From Diphasiastrum complanatum (Eukaryota > Streptophyta > Lycopodiopsida > Lycopodiales > Lycopodiaceae): DNA of 64,000 nucleotides. Shown piece by piece: positions 1 through 10,534 of this stretch. The notes beneath the pieces were generated by a model that made no database searches, was not told the DNA's origin, and worked only from the letters and a program-made list of their open reading frames with translations. The first letter of the stretch is position 1; every line of letters starts with the position of its first letter. The translations under genes were made by a program, and so were the position numbers. The stretch is taken from assembly GCA_029204225.1 (NCBI GenBank), contig CM055100.1, positions 59,830,975 through 59,894,974 on the forward strand, given 5' to 3'.

Positions 1-235
1 TCAAGGACTTACAACGATGTTGAGCTCGCTCCAAATGTTGTTGTGCCTACACAATAGAATCATGAGAGTTAGTAAGAAAAGAAGATAAAGTAACAAGAAC
101 ATCATTAGGAGGGGGTGGAATACCTGGTACCAATAGAGAATATCCATTAGCCAGTAGAAATGGAGACACACCTATGCTAGTACTACTGAACTATTATAAC
201 TATAATTTGCAAAATACAAATGATGATTCCAATCG
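1..235 (-). pseudogene. Ty3/gypsy integrase fragment
   Basis: Read on the minus strand, this encodes a decayed stretch of chromovirus integrase. It contains NSS.-type residues, then GVSPFLLANGYSLLVPGIP, matching the corresponding part of the better copy at 6882-8012 (GVSPFLLSHGYAPLLPGIP). It has in-frame stops and runs off the left edge. Copia element CP1 abuts it on the right, so it is probably older sequence into which CP1 inserted or to which it was joined by deletion. Confidence 0.55.
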
Positions 236-254
236 AAAACGGAACCATCAACCA

Positions 255-456
255 TGCTATTATTCTACTATAGCAATTGGAATGCTAATTATGAAGTCTT
301 AACAATAGTAATCTATGCTATCTTAGTTAAAATAGATTTCTATACTATTCTAGCAAAATTGGTACTTATACTATAAATAGAATTACCTATACTAAAAATA
401 TAAATAGGCCCGCAGGCTGGCCTCTACAATTTATTTGTTAACCGTTAATTCTAACA
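255..456 (-). repeat. CP1 3' LTR, truncated
   Basis: The LTR starts on the minus strand at 456 with TGTTAGAATTAA, just after the polypurine tract AAGGGGGAG (plus 457-465). The stop codon of the polyprotein overlaps the LTR start. It aligns with the first ~200 bp of the 5' LTR, then loses similarity near 255, so the distal half is gone. Confidence 0.75.
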
Positions 457-766
457 CTCCCCCTTAACGGATAATTGATTATTATTAACACCTAGGAGTG
501 TCCTGAACTTCTTTTCACGACCAAGTAGATCAACCCAGGAATAAACACTTGATTGCCTTTGAGTTAAGTTTTTGACGATCATCTTTAGGAATATGAGCAT
601 ATGCAATACAACCAAAAACTCGTAGATGATCTACTTTAGGTTTTATACCTTTGAAAGCTTCTTCTGGAGTTCGATTTAGAACAACTTTTGTAGGACTTGT
701 GTTAAGTAAGTAAACTGCTGTACTAACTGCTTCGCCCCAATGATTCTTGAGGTTCGTACCTCGTAG

Positions 767-1447
767 CATAGTTGCACTGCGTTTTTGAAACGCGTTTCGG
801 AAATTTTTGAAAAAATTCCAGAAACGTTTTTTTTTAATTTTTTTTTTTTTTGGGTTTTTTTTTTGGGCAATATGGGTATCAGATGAAAGCTCTAATTAAG
901 AGCATAATTACTGTGTAATTTGCCGACTGTTTCGGGTGCAGGATGGTCCAGTTTAGGTGCATTAATCCATGTTGGGTTTTGTCAAGGTTAAAAATTCAAA
1001 ACTAACCTCTAGCATGCCTGTTACGATCACAAATGGTCCCAGTAAGTGTGTTTTCGCTCAGGGAGTGGAAGGCCAAGTCATGAAGAGGCCCCCGGACCCT
1101 GCCGTTGGGGGGCGTTGCCCCCCAAACCCCCCACCGGGGGGCTACCGCCCCCCGGACCCACTGTTTCTCGGGGGGCTACCGCCCCCCGAACCCCCTGAGC
1201 ATTTATTGAAAACCAGAGCAAGTAACAACCAAATAGCTATTGAAAATAAGATCTGGTTGTGCCCCATCTACTGCACTTCTGAGAGGCAAAACACTCGTTT
1301 GACCATTGATCCCCTAAAAAAATTTCAGCCATCTATTTTTCCAAAAAAAAAAAAAATATTATTAGTATTTTTTTTTTCGCTATTCTGGGAGGAGAAACGC
1401 GGTTTCCGAAATGTCTCCTCCCAGAAACGCGATTCTGTTCAACTATG
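767..1447. mobile_element. Non-autonomous hAT-type element in CP1 integrase
   Basis: A 681-bp insertion interrupts the integrase frame between the duplicated target CCTCGTAG (759-766 and 1448-1455). Its ends are CATAGTTG and CAACTATG. The right end matches that of the full hAT element, which also ends in GCAACTATG at 43992. Bases 865-966 match 38784-38864 of that element closely. It has no transposase. It contains poly-T runs near 826-862, GC-rich hairpins at 1105-1190 and a poly-A/T tract at 1340-1372. An 8-bp duplication is the hAT hallmark. Confidence 0.8.
1105..1190. repeat. Three GC-rich hairpin repeats inside the hAT-type element
   Basis: Three successive units each have a run of six G, a 5-7 nt spacer and a run of six C (about 1107-1123, 1134-1155 and 1168-1188). 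The last two share GGGGGGCTACCGCCCCCC. Both strands have G-runs capable of quadruplex or hairpin folding. Confidence 0.75.
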
Positions 1448-2321
1448 CCTCGTAGCATGCTTCGAGCACTCTTCACAATAGACCTGTTCTTTCTCTCGGC
1501 TACTCCATTATGTTGTGGTGTATCAGTCGAAGCAAATTGTCTCTTGATTCCATGTTCTTTGCAGAATTCCTGGAATTCTGTAGAAATGAACTCATCTCCC
1601 TTATCTGAACGTAGAATCTTGATTTGCTTTCCTGTCTGCTTCTCAACAAGTGATTTGAACTTAAAAGCTTGACTCTTATACTTAAACAAGTATATCCATA
1701 CCTTCCTGGAAAAATTATCCACAAATACCATGAAGTCGGATGCTCCCCCTATAGACTCAATTTGCATGGGACCACATAAGTCTGTATGAACAAGCTCCAA
1801 GATCTCCAAACTGCATACGATGATGCTTGCCCATAACACATCCTTCACAGATTTTTTCCGAAGATACAATATTAGGTAATCCTATTGCCATATTATTGTC
1901 TTTTAGAACCTGTAAGCTTTTATGGTTCAAACGTCCCAACCCTTCATGCCATATCCTGCTCTCCATGCTATCAGAAGCTGCACAAACCTGATGATCCAAT
2001 GTAGACGCATCAAGTTTGTAAAGTCGACCTTCCAAAATCCTGTGACCACAACTTTGTAACCTTTGTTTTTGTCTTTGATAAGACACTTCTGATCATCAAA
2101 CTCAACTTTCATGTTCTGTTTAGTGATAGCTGAAATTGAAAGTAAATTCTTCTTTAAACCTGGAACATAGAGAACATTCTAAATTTCTCCTATATCCCCT
2201 GAAGGTAAATATACTCTCACTGTACCTCAACCTTTGATGTCGTAAGAAGAATGGTCTCCAAGCTTGACATGTGAATTTACACCACTGTCATCAAATTGTG
2301 TAAACCACTCACGATGTGATG

Positions 2322-3238
2322 TCATATGTTGCATTGCTCCAGAATCAATATACCAACAATCTTTAGAGTATTCTGATGTTGAAGCTGAGAATAACTCATA
2401 GCATCCCACAACTTCACTGTCGCCTTCGTCTTCAATGAAGATGCCTGACTGCTTCTTCTTCTCCTGTATGGCCTTCTTTTTCCTACACCATATTTACCAC
2501 AAAAGTTACAATTACCATTTCTCTTTGGATTGGACTTTGAACTATCTCCTTTTTCCAAATTGTCTTTGCCTTCCTCCTTCTTATCCTTTTTGCCTCCTTT
2601 CTTCTTGCCTTGATTCGTGGTAAAGAAACCCAACTCGAAATCTTCCCTAGACATCAAGTTTTGTCTTCGTAACTCTTCTTGAAGTAGCAAACCATTCAGC
2701 TCGTCGAATGTCGGTGATCTCTCCCTCAAACTCAATGTCATAACAAAGTTTTGATATTGAAATGGTAAGCTATTCAAAACAATTTGTACAAGAGTATTGT
2801 CAAGTACATTTTCCCCTATAGAAGACAGCTGATCTCTTAGATCCTTCACCCTGGTAATAAAATCCGTAATGGATTCTTCTGATTCCATTTTCAAGGTATG
2901 AAGTTTATTATTCAAGAACAAAGCTCGAGACTTACTCACGGTTTCATATGTATTCCTAAGAATATCCCATGCATCCTTAGGCCCGACTGCATTCCTGATC
3001 AGAGGACTAACCTTATCCTTCACGGATAAGTTGATGATATGATGCGCACGTTGCACCCGCTTCTCAAATGTCCTTCTATCTTGATCATTGAGACCGTAAG
3101 CCATCACCTCTTGTCTAGTGACAATTTCCCAATAATCTTTGTCTTGAAGTATATTATGAGTTTGAACTTCTACAAGCTGTAGTTAGATCCATCTAACTTG
3201 CTTGATTCCGGTAAAATAGATTCATGCAGACTCCCCAT
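2322..3238 (-). pseudogene. CP1 gag (UBN2/Retrotran_gag_2 family)
   Basis: The likely start is the ATG at 3238 (MGSLHESILPESSKLDGSNYS). A TAG follows after about 22 codons, where related gags have Trp before KFK. A frameshift lies a few codons further on. From about 3165 the frame is open with typical copia gag content: HNILQDKDYWEIV, then RRTFEKRVQRAHHIINLSV, GPKDAWDILRNTYE and FDELNGLLLQEELRRQN. A lysine-rich segment leads to a CCHC knuckle of which only CNFCGKYG remains before another frame change. Confidence 0.8.
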
Positions 3239-3883
3239 CTTTGTCGTACAAAAAATGATAGGATTTCTACTAGGAATATGATTGCATGCAACAATCTATT
3301 AATTGTCGCCTTCCCTGGATAGCACCTATCTAGATACTACCTGCCTCAGATTTGCCTGTCTGCTGTCCCAGATAGAACCTGTCCGGTTCTGACATGAATC
3401 TGATTTGATCTCCCTCAGATAACACCTATCTGATGTTTGCCTGTACCAGATAGAACCTGTCAGGTTCTAACTTGACTTGTCCAGATTCTGCAGCCCTCAG
3501 ATAACACCTAACTGATTGGTGCGTGTCCTCAGATGACACTGATCTCAGTTGTTGCCTCCTTTGCTGCAGATATGACCTGCACTATTTGCTGCCTCCATCT
3601 GAACTGCCTGTGCAGATCTGCCTGTTCTCAAAAGTCACTTGCAACAAATCTGCCGCCCTCAGGTAAAGCCTGTCCTGGAAACTGCCTGCAACATATCTGC
3701 CTTCTTAGATACTGCCGCCCTCAGGTAAAGTCTGTGTCCTGCAAACTACCTCAGATAAACCTACAACAAGTACTTCCGCCCTCAGGTAAACCCTGCACCA
3801 GTTGATGCCTTCACCAAATGAGACCTGCACCAGATGTGACCTGCACCGAATCTTCTTCCGTAGATCCTGGTCTTAGGAACCTT
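3239..3883 (-). repeat. CP1 leader with ~62-bp tandem repeats
   Basis: Between primer site and gag the sequence is built of degenerate repeats of CAGAT...CCTGT-like words. The clearest unit contains CCGCCCTCAGGTAAA at 3653, 3715 and 3776, spaced 62 and 61 bp. It has no convincing reading frame. Confidence 0.6.
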
Positions 3884-3895
3884 GCTCTGATACCA
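3884..3895 (-). other. CP1 primer-binding site
   Basis: The minus strand reads TGGTATCAGAGC, the standard complement of the initiator-methionine tRNA 3' end. It directly follows the 5' LTR. Confidence 0.85.
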
Positions 3896-4277
3896 TAATA
3901 GAATCACAAATCGGAGTAAACTAATCTTATTAGTACTCACGCAAAACATCAATCACAAGGTGAAGAAGAGAGACTGCAAGAAGCTATGCTTCATAAACTG
4001 AAAACTGAGATGACAATGGAGGTGGGTGCCCATTTGCTCTTATAGAGACTACCCACACTCAAAAGCAAAAGCTATTCTTCTACTATAGCAATTGGAATGC
4101 TAATTATGAAGTCTTAACAATAGTAATCTATGCTATCTTAGTTAAAATAGATTTCTATACTATTCTAGCAAAATTGGTACTTATACTATAAATAGAAGTA
4201 CCTATACTAAAAATAGAAATAGGCCTTCTAGCACACAGGCTGGCCTTTACAATTAATTAATTAACCATTAATTCTAA
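3896..4277 (-). repeat. CP1 5' LTR
   Basis: About 382 bp, related to the CP4 3' LTR from 31586. Its minus-strand start has lost the leading TG: it reads TTAGAATTAATGG next to a spacer sequence. A TATA-like CTCTATAAGAGC lies near 4036-4050. No target duplication could be confirmed. Confidence 0.75.
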
Positions 4278-4284
4278 TAGGCCC

Positions 4285-6425
4285 ATGAATGAGAAGTAGC
4301 AATGGCACACGGTACCCTGAAGGCTCGTATTGCGAGAAGATCATCATGCCAAGAGATCCATAAGGTCTAGGAAAGCAACGCATCAACTAAAAAGACATGA
4401 TGCATGAAAGCAGTAGCAGCAAATCTAGAATTAGTAGAGGTCCCAATGAAGAAACTATAGCCAAAATACTCATCTAGAAGGACCTCATATGGACATACCA
4501 AGCCATTATAGGATGCATCAAAAACGGATCGAGAATCGAATGACCCATCGGAACTAGCCACAAGTGCAATCCCAAAGTGAGGCAGATCACAAACCTTTCC
4601 ATGAGTAAAGCTAAAGAGGATATAACCTGATCACCAATAGCGAGGGAACCATCAACCATGGAACCGTGAAGAACCCCAGAGAAATTAGCAGGAACATCGA
4701 CCATAACAGAATCAAGAGAAGGAGATATAGAGACCAATGTAAAAGATACTGCACCAACCACCAAACCAGGAGGGATTTCTAAAGTATGCGCAGGAGCAAT
4801 AGTAGAAACACCATCAGCCAAGGAACCAGAAGAAGATCAACTAGCAACCAGGAATGCCAAGGTATCCGTAATACCCAAGATAGTAGAGGATCAGCCCAAA
4901 AGATAGGGACATCATACCAAGGTATCCAAAAAGCCCGAGAAGGTAGAACTGCATCAGCAACGGGAAGCCAATAAGGAAGCTGGATGTAGGTGCCCTAAGA
5001 AAAGATAGCAGCATCGGAAGACCAACACCAAGGAGTAGGAACGTAAGCAGGATGACAAGCACGCTGTAATAGCATGGAAAAGCAAGCGATATGCCAGGAA
5101 ACATGGAGCATAAAGAGATCATCCTAACAAAGTATAGCTAGAATGGAGAAATGTGCACCAGCATGGGCAAAAGCCCAAGGTATCCATAAGGCCCATGAAT
5201 GAGAAGTAGCAATGGCACATGGTACCCTCAAGGCCCATATCACGAGAAGAGCAGCATGCCAAAAGCTCCACTAGGTCCAAGAAATCAATGCATCATCTAA
5301 AAAGACATGATGCATGAAAACAGTAGCAACAAATCTAAAAATAGTAGAGGCCCCAACTGAAAAACTGTAGGGGAAATACTCATCCAGAAAGACCTCATAT
5401 GGACATACCAATCCATCATAGGATGTAGCAAAAATGGATGAAGAATCAGATGACCCATTGGAACTAGCCGCTAGTACTCTGATGGTCTGGGAGCACCAAA
5501 ACAAAGTGGCAACTCAGCATCAGAGACCAAGCGATATGGAGCAACACGAAATGACTGGGAACCTGAAGATCACCCAGACAAACAGTAGCTGGAACGGAGA
5601 CAATAATTCAAGCCATCAGGATATGCCAAGCCTGACAATGAGCAACAATCCAAGGAACAAATAGAGAGCCACATGCATAATCATAGAGATATCCGCGCCA
5701 TAGGTGAGCAGTAATATGGAACCAGCACCAGTCAACAGGTCCAAATGAAAACCAAGCTATTCGTAATAACCATGAATGCCAAATATCAAGAGGTAAAAAG
5801 GAATCAGTCGCATGTATACCATCGGCATTGACTTTAGCAAACCTATATGTAGAAACACAAGGAGACTGAAGGATCCCTGTATACTCATGTAGAAAGATCC
5901 CAGCATATAAATACCCTAGATAAGTAATAGTGACCATCTGGCAAATATCCTCGGATGGAAAATGTGTAACGATAAGGGTCAAAGGCGCATGAATCATGTA
6001 AACAACCGTAGAAATATCATGAGGCAAATCACAAACCTCACCTCAAGCAGAGATCCATGGAGTAAAGCGAAAGAAGATACTACTGGAGGAGTAGCCAAAG
6101 CATCTGAAAGAGCAACCGTAGACCCATGAATAATATCGAAATAAGGAGCATAGGCGACAACATCTATAGCATGGCGCTTAGGAACATGAGTAGCATCAAA
6201 GTACTCAACAACAATATCAAAGCATGCAACAACATCGGCAATAGTAGCAAGGCATACTATATCAATATCAAAGCGAACAATATCATAGCATGCAACATCG
6301 GTAGCACCATCAAAGCATGCAACGACATCAACAATAGTATCATAGCATGCTATATCAATATCAAGGACCATATCAGCCGCAACCTGTATATGTGAATCAG
6401 CATCAGTAGGAACCTGTATATGTGA
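4285..6425 (-). other. GY3-family retrotransposon spacer, partly duplicated
   Basis: No gene is recognised. This matches the left part of GY3B (35945-37200) in order and orientation. Two overlapping blocks begin with the same CCCATGAATGAGAAGTAGC (about 4283 and 5190), so part of the spacer is duplicated here. On the minus strand short open stretches share phrases with GY3B, such as GLVCPYEVLLDEYF and LLRIAWFSFGP. Frames break often. Short AT-rich direct repeats built on 'atcatagcatgcaac' lie at 6140-6370. It is probably the region downstream of GY3A gag, separated from it by the GY1 insertion. Confidence 0.6.
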
Positions 6426-6830
6426 ATAGATCCGCAAGTAATCCAACACTAAACTAGAAAGTAGCATAAAAAGCAAGACTTAATCCTAGAAAGCAAGACA
6501 AAGAGATATTAAAGAGGCTAAAGGAGAGAGATCCATATCATAAGCTGAAAATGAAAGTGACAGTGGAGCCCTACTTATACCCAACAGGAAGCCCTAAAAA
6601 AGGGGTCCAGAGGATAAGAGTCAACTGGGAGGGAAAATAGTGCGCTCTCCAAGAGGGCCCCCCTCCAAGGTAATATCTCAATAAATGAATAATAGGGTCC
6701 AAGGCCAACCATACAGTCTAAATCTCAGCAAATAGTAAAATAGAGGGCCCAAGGCCTGCTTATGCAGAAAAGGTAACGGTAAAGTATATGCGAATGGACG
6801 TGGCGAATGTAAATAGCCAAGTCCATAACT
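6426..6830 (-). repeat. GY1 3' LTR
   Basis: It starts on the minus strand with AGTTATGGACTT after GAGGAG, as in GY2. Similarity to the GY2 LTR continues through the GGTTGGCCTTGG and GGTATAAGTAGGG segments and fades near 6430, so the 3' boundary is approximate. Confidence 0.65.
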
Positions 6831-6881
6831 CTCCTCGACACAAAAGAAAGCCCCGCCGCGAAATGAAGAGGCAACATAGGA

Positions 6882-8012
6882 TCAAGTAGCACGTCCTGGT
6901 ATATCAACAACTGTAACAAAGGAATCAATAAGTGCAGCAAGAGCACGAGCCTGGTCCGCAAGCAAAGGTGTATGATAGAACACATCCATAGGTTCCCATG
7001 TGGCCTCCTCAACAGGACGACCATACCACTGTACCGAAAACTGAATCTGCCGCCGGCGCCGACGACGATGAAGACGAACTTGTAGAATAGCAGCAGTTAG
7101 GAAGGGAAATAACTCTGGATCAATAGGAAACTCAGTATCACGAGGAGCATCATCCTCAATAGCAGCACGTAATAAACTAACATGGAATATATCACGGGCC
7201 CGTGTCGAAGAAGGAAGCTGCAACCGATATGTCACAGGACTAAGGACCTCCAATATGCGATAAGGTCCATAATAACGTGGTGCAAGCTTCTCAGTAGAAG
7301 CATGGCCCTGAATAAAGTGTTGTCGAGCAAAACGAAGGCGTAGATAAACCATATCCCCGTCCTGAAACTGAACATGTCGTCGATGACGATCAACAAAAGT
7401 CTGGTGGACATGTTGTAGATGTGTGCTGGCCCGAGAAATAAGCTCGCGAGTCCCTGATAGAAAAGAGGCAAGTGTAACAGGTGTATCCTCAAGAGGAAGA
7501 GGTATCCCAGGTAATAGTGGTGCATAACCATGAGATAATAAGAAGGGAGAGACACCAGTGCTGGTACTAACTGAGCTATTATAGCTATATTCAGCTAAAC
7601 ATAGATGCTGATCCCAGTCCTTCCCTGAAGGAGTAACAAAATGGCGGAGGTAATCCTCAAGGATTTGGTTAAGGACCTCGGACTGTCCATCGGCAGTAGA
7701 ATGATAAGCAGTATCCATAAAAAGTTGAACATCCAATATGCGCATAAGCTCTTTCCAAAATGTAGAGGTAAACTTACTATCTCGATCAGAAAGGATAGTA
7801 CGAGGAAACCCATGGAAGCGGAAAATCTCTGACAAGAATGAACGTGCACACTGCTTAGCTGTAATAGTACTGCGAACCAGTATAAAATGTGCTTGCTTTG
7901 AGAACCTATGAACCACCACCATACATGAATCATGACCACGCTGGGTACGGGGAAGGCCTAGGATAAAGTCCATAGAAATATCGGTCCACTGGCGATGAGA
8001 GATAGGCCAACT
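6882..8012 (-). pseudogene. GY1 integrase and chromodomain
   Basis: The frame is open for 363 codons after a TAG at about 8010, where GY2 has CAG. The integrase core keeps the catalytic triad: Asp in ISMDFILGLPRT context, Asp in LSDRDSKF and Glu in DGQSEVLNQ. The C-terminal part has DGDMVYLRLR, YYGPYRILE and IFHVSLLR. A chromodomain follows (QVRLHRR through GRPVEEATWEP), which marks a chromovirus. The frame ends at 6882, just before the 3' LTR. Confidence 0.85.
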
Positions 8013-9649
8013 CTAAAGCAAACCAACAGATTTAGCACGGGAGTACTTGTTGCGGGCACAAAAAGTGCAATTTCGAAAAAGGAGGGCTAGCTCAGACTTC
8101 ATGGATGGCCAGTAAAAGTGGTCCTTAAGATGAGCATAAGACTTTTGAAATCCAAAATGGCCACCAACAGGGGAGGAATGAGCATCAAACAATAACTGGG
8201 GAAAAAGAGACAAGGAGCTAGGTATACAGAGAGACCCAAAATGATAAAGACGGTGATCAAGGATGGAATAGACCTGGTGTGGACGAGAAGAAACAGGAGG
8301 TGGAAAACTATAAATATCACGAAAGTCAGGACAAGTGAGATAAGCAGAGGGAAGATCATCAAACCAGGTAGGAATGGTCGCAACAAGTGTGTGTAACAAA
8401 GCGGGCAGACGGGATAAAGCATCGGCAGCGGCGTTTGAACGGCCAGGACGATATAAGATAGAAAAATCAAAGGATTGTAAAACTTGCAACCAACAAAACT
8501 GACGATTGCTAAGGTCCCGCTGGGATAACAGATAACAAAGAGACTGGTGGTCAGTAACAATGTCAAATGGTATACGATACAGGTAATGATGCCACTTCTT
8601 AAGAGCATAGATAATGGCGAGAAGCTCTTTCTCGTGGACAAAATACCGTTGCTCATAAGAGCGAAGCCGTCGTGACTCATAAGCAATGATGCACTGGGAC
8701 TGGCGAAGTAAGGCACCCAAACCAACGGAACTAGCATCAGTCTCAACAATAAATTTATGGTCAAATCGAGGTAAGCACATAACAACGGCATCAATAATAG
8801 CACGGCGAAGGGTATCAAAGGTTGTCTGACAATCAGGGGTCCACAAAAATGTACAAGATTTCTTTAGAAGAGCAGGAAGAGGAGCAGCCACAGTGGCAAA
8901 GTGTGGAACAGGGCGACGAAGGTGAGTGGCTAAACCGAGGAACATACGAACATGGTGAACATCATTTGGTGTAGGCCAGTCCTGGATAGCCTGAACCTTA
9001 TGAGGATCAAGGCGAATACGCCCATCACAAATAAGAAACCCAAGAAATTCAATCTCAGCAATGGCGAAAGAACATTTAGACAGTTTGGCAAACAAATGAT
9101 GGTGAATGAGTAACTGAAATACAGACGTGAGATGGGACACATGCTCGTCAGGGGATGTACTAAAAATGAGAATGTCGTCGAAATAAACTAAAACACAATG
9201 ACCAAGAAGTGGACGCATAAGTGAGGGATAGGGTACCAGTTACGGTTAGTTAGCTTATTGAGGGCACGATAGTCTACGCATGGACGTTTGGTGCCATCTT
9301 TCTTACTAACAAGGAGAACAGGGGCACCAAAAAGGCTATGGTTGGGAACAATAAGACCCTGGTCTAATAATGCAGAGATCTGAAGCTCAACGTCATCACG
9401 CTCAGACTTAGACATGCGGTAGGGAGGACAGGAGGGAGGAGCAGATCCAGGGCGTAAATCAATGTGGTGGTTAACATCACGCAATGGTGGTAGCGTCGTA
9501 GGTTCTGAAAAGACATAAGCATACCGATGTAAGAGGTCAGATATCACTTGAGGGACAGATGGTGGTGGTGAAATGGCGACTGAAGGAGCTGCTGTAGCAC
9601 GCTGTACACATAAGAGAGCCACACAATGAGCCTTAGGTAGGCTGCACAT
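8013..9649 (-). pseudogene. GY1 reverse transcriptase-RNase H, deleted
   Basis: The RT fingers ([31 protein letters not shown]) read to YPIPHL near 9235 and then jump out of frame to [15 protein letters not shown] at 9218. About 68 codons that GY2 retains are lost, including the catalytic Asp of DLRSGYHQ. The YFDDILIFS motif, connection domain and RNase H (VETDASS.GLGALL, HEKELLAIIYALKKW, TDHQSL, AAADALSR) follow. The integrase zinc finger near 8050 has the C..C pair FCARNK. Confidence 0.85.
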
Positions 9650-9670
9650 AAACTGTTTCCCACTGATCAG

Positions 9671-10071
9671 CTAATAATCTCCCTGGGAATCGATGCCAAC
9701 AAGGGAGTGGGTAACTGAATCATGCACAAAAGTGAGTGTCTGCCGTGTCAAATCCAGTGTAACGCCACCAAGAGAAGCAAACCAATCAGCACCAAGAATA
9801 AGATCATAGCGCTCCATGGGAATAATATAAAGATCCGCCTGTCCAGAAAAATCCCCAATGCGGTATGCCAAGCCCTGGAACATCTGAGAGCTAGAGAAGG
9901 AATGAGAACTGGCAACCTCAACATTGAGAGGTTGTGGCGCAGGAATAGGTGAAGCACGGATCCGACTGGAGATGTAACTGCTGATAAAGGAATGTGTGCT
10001 GCTTGTATCCACTGAAGCAATATATTCCCGTCCAGTAATGCGTATGCGTAACCGAATAGATCGAGGACCAG
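9671..10071 (-). pseudogene. GY1 retropepsin
   Basis: The aspartic protease frame has DTSSTHSFISS where GY2 has DTGSTHSF, so the catalytic triplet Gly is Ser. It continues with YDLILGADWFASLG, the usual retropepsin second motif. It stops at 9671 and resumes in another frame before RT. Upstream it runs directly into LTR sequence. Confidence 0.75.
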
Positions 10072-10338
10072 AATTTCCTACTTATAGCCTAGAGGAAGCC
10101 CTAAAAGGAAGCTTCCAGTGGTTAGGGCCCAACTGGGAGGGATAATAGTGCTCCCTCCAAGAAGGCCCCCACTCTCCAATAATATGTCCAAATGTCCAAA
10201 TAGTGAATAATAAGGCCCAAGGCCAACCATATAGTGTAAGTGTCAATAATGAATAAAAAAGGGCGCAAGGTCTGCTTATGCATAAAGTAAAGTAAATGTA
10301 AATGGACGTGGCGAATGTAATGAGCCGAGTCCATAACT
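10072..10338 (-). repeat. GY1 5' LTR remnant
   Basis: This is the first ~265 bp of a GY1/GY2-type LTR, starting AGTTATGGACTCGG at 10338. It breaks just after the TATA-like CTATAAGTAGG and joins the protease region. Confidence 0.75.
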
Positions 10339-10344
10339 CCCATA

Positions 10345-10534
10345 TCAGAGTAGGATGAGTGCGACGATAGATGGAAAACTAAACTTTTGCATGGCCATCT
10401 AACCACAAAGAAGCCATCATGATTTTCATAACATCTGAACATGAATAAGTGGGCTCAAAATTATTCACCCAGTCGGTGAATTCGACAATGCCACAAGATG
10501 TAGAGGAAAGACCGAATTACTTAGAAAAAGAGAA
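10345..10534 (-). pseudogene. GY3A gag remnant
   Basis: The minus strand starts MMTHFSF at about 10543. A frame follows with FTDWVNNFE, YSCSDVMK and MASLWLDGHAKVWFSIYR, a Retrotrans_gag-like core shared with GY3B. The GY1 insertion interrupts it at 10338. It lacks a short internal piece present in GY3B and has a stop near the start. Confidence 0.6.

Larger units (their letters stand above)
457..2409 (-). pseudogene. CP1 protease-integrase with fused RNase H tail
   Basis: The protease segment (2409-2227) has the copia active-site context YIDSGAMQHMTSHREWF. A stop and frame changes separate it from the GAG-pre-integrase zinc region (about 1960-1800), which shows the WHE.L..LNHKSL and C..C pattern, although one zinc histidine position reads Arg. 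The integrase core (1869-1448 and 758-530) keeps D,D,E in HTDLCGP, LRSDKGDEF and NGVAERKNR. It is split by a 681-bp hAT-type insertion with the target site CCTCGTAG duplicated. After KCLFLG the frame passes to the terminal RNase H residues ending in KGEC. The missing RT/RNase H would be several hundred codons. Not functional. Confidence 0.8.
250..4277 (-). mobile_element. Ty1/copia retrotransposon CP1, internally deleted
   Basis: This is a minus-strand copia element. Order on its coding strand: 5' LTR (3896-4277), initiator-Met tRNA primer site (3884-3895), leader, gag (from 3238), protease, integrase, then a jump to the last codons of RNase H, a polypurine tract and a truncated 3' LTR ending at 456. 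Reverse transcriptase and nearly all RNase H are missing: the integrase reading KCLFLG at about 530 is followed directly by a tail matching GLGREK..FRTLLGV in CP4 (31500-31580). Gag carries a stop and a frameshift. A hAT-type element sits in integrase. CP1 and CP4 share related LTRs, so they are one family. Confidence 0.85.
6426..10338 (-). mobile_element. Ty3/gypsy chromovirus GY1, gag-deleted
   Basis: A minus-strand member of the same family as GY2. From right to left: the first ~265 bp of an LTR (10072-10338), fused at AATTCTG into the protease region, then RT-RNase H, integrase and chromodomain, then a 3' LTR starting at 6830. The rest of the 5' LTR, the primer site and all of gag are missing. 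It sits within the gag region of GY3A: sequence right of 10338 matches GY3B gag at about 37500. No matching 5-bp duplication was found at the left end. Confidence 0.8.

Noticed and set aside
969-1481. 170-codon plus-strand frame rich in Pro and Gly
   Set aside because: It runs across the GC-rich hairpins and both the hAT-type element and the copia flank, so it cannot be one gene.
3884-3895. tRNA gene signals near LTRs
   Set aside because: These 12-base matches are primer-binding sites complementary to a tRNA end, not tRNA genes. No complete tRNA was seen in the window.
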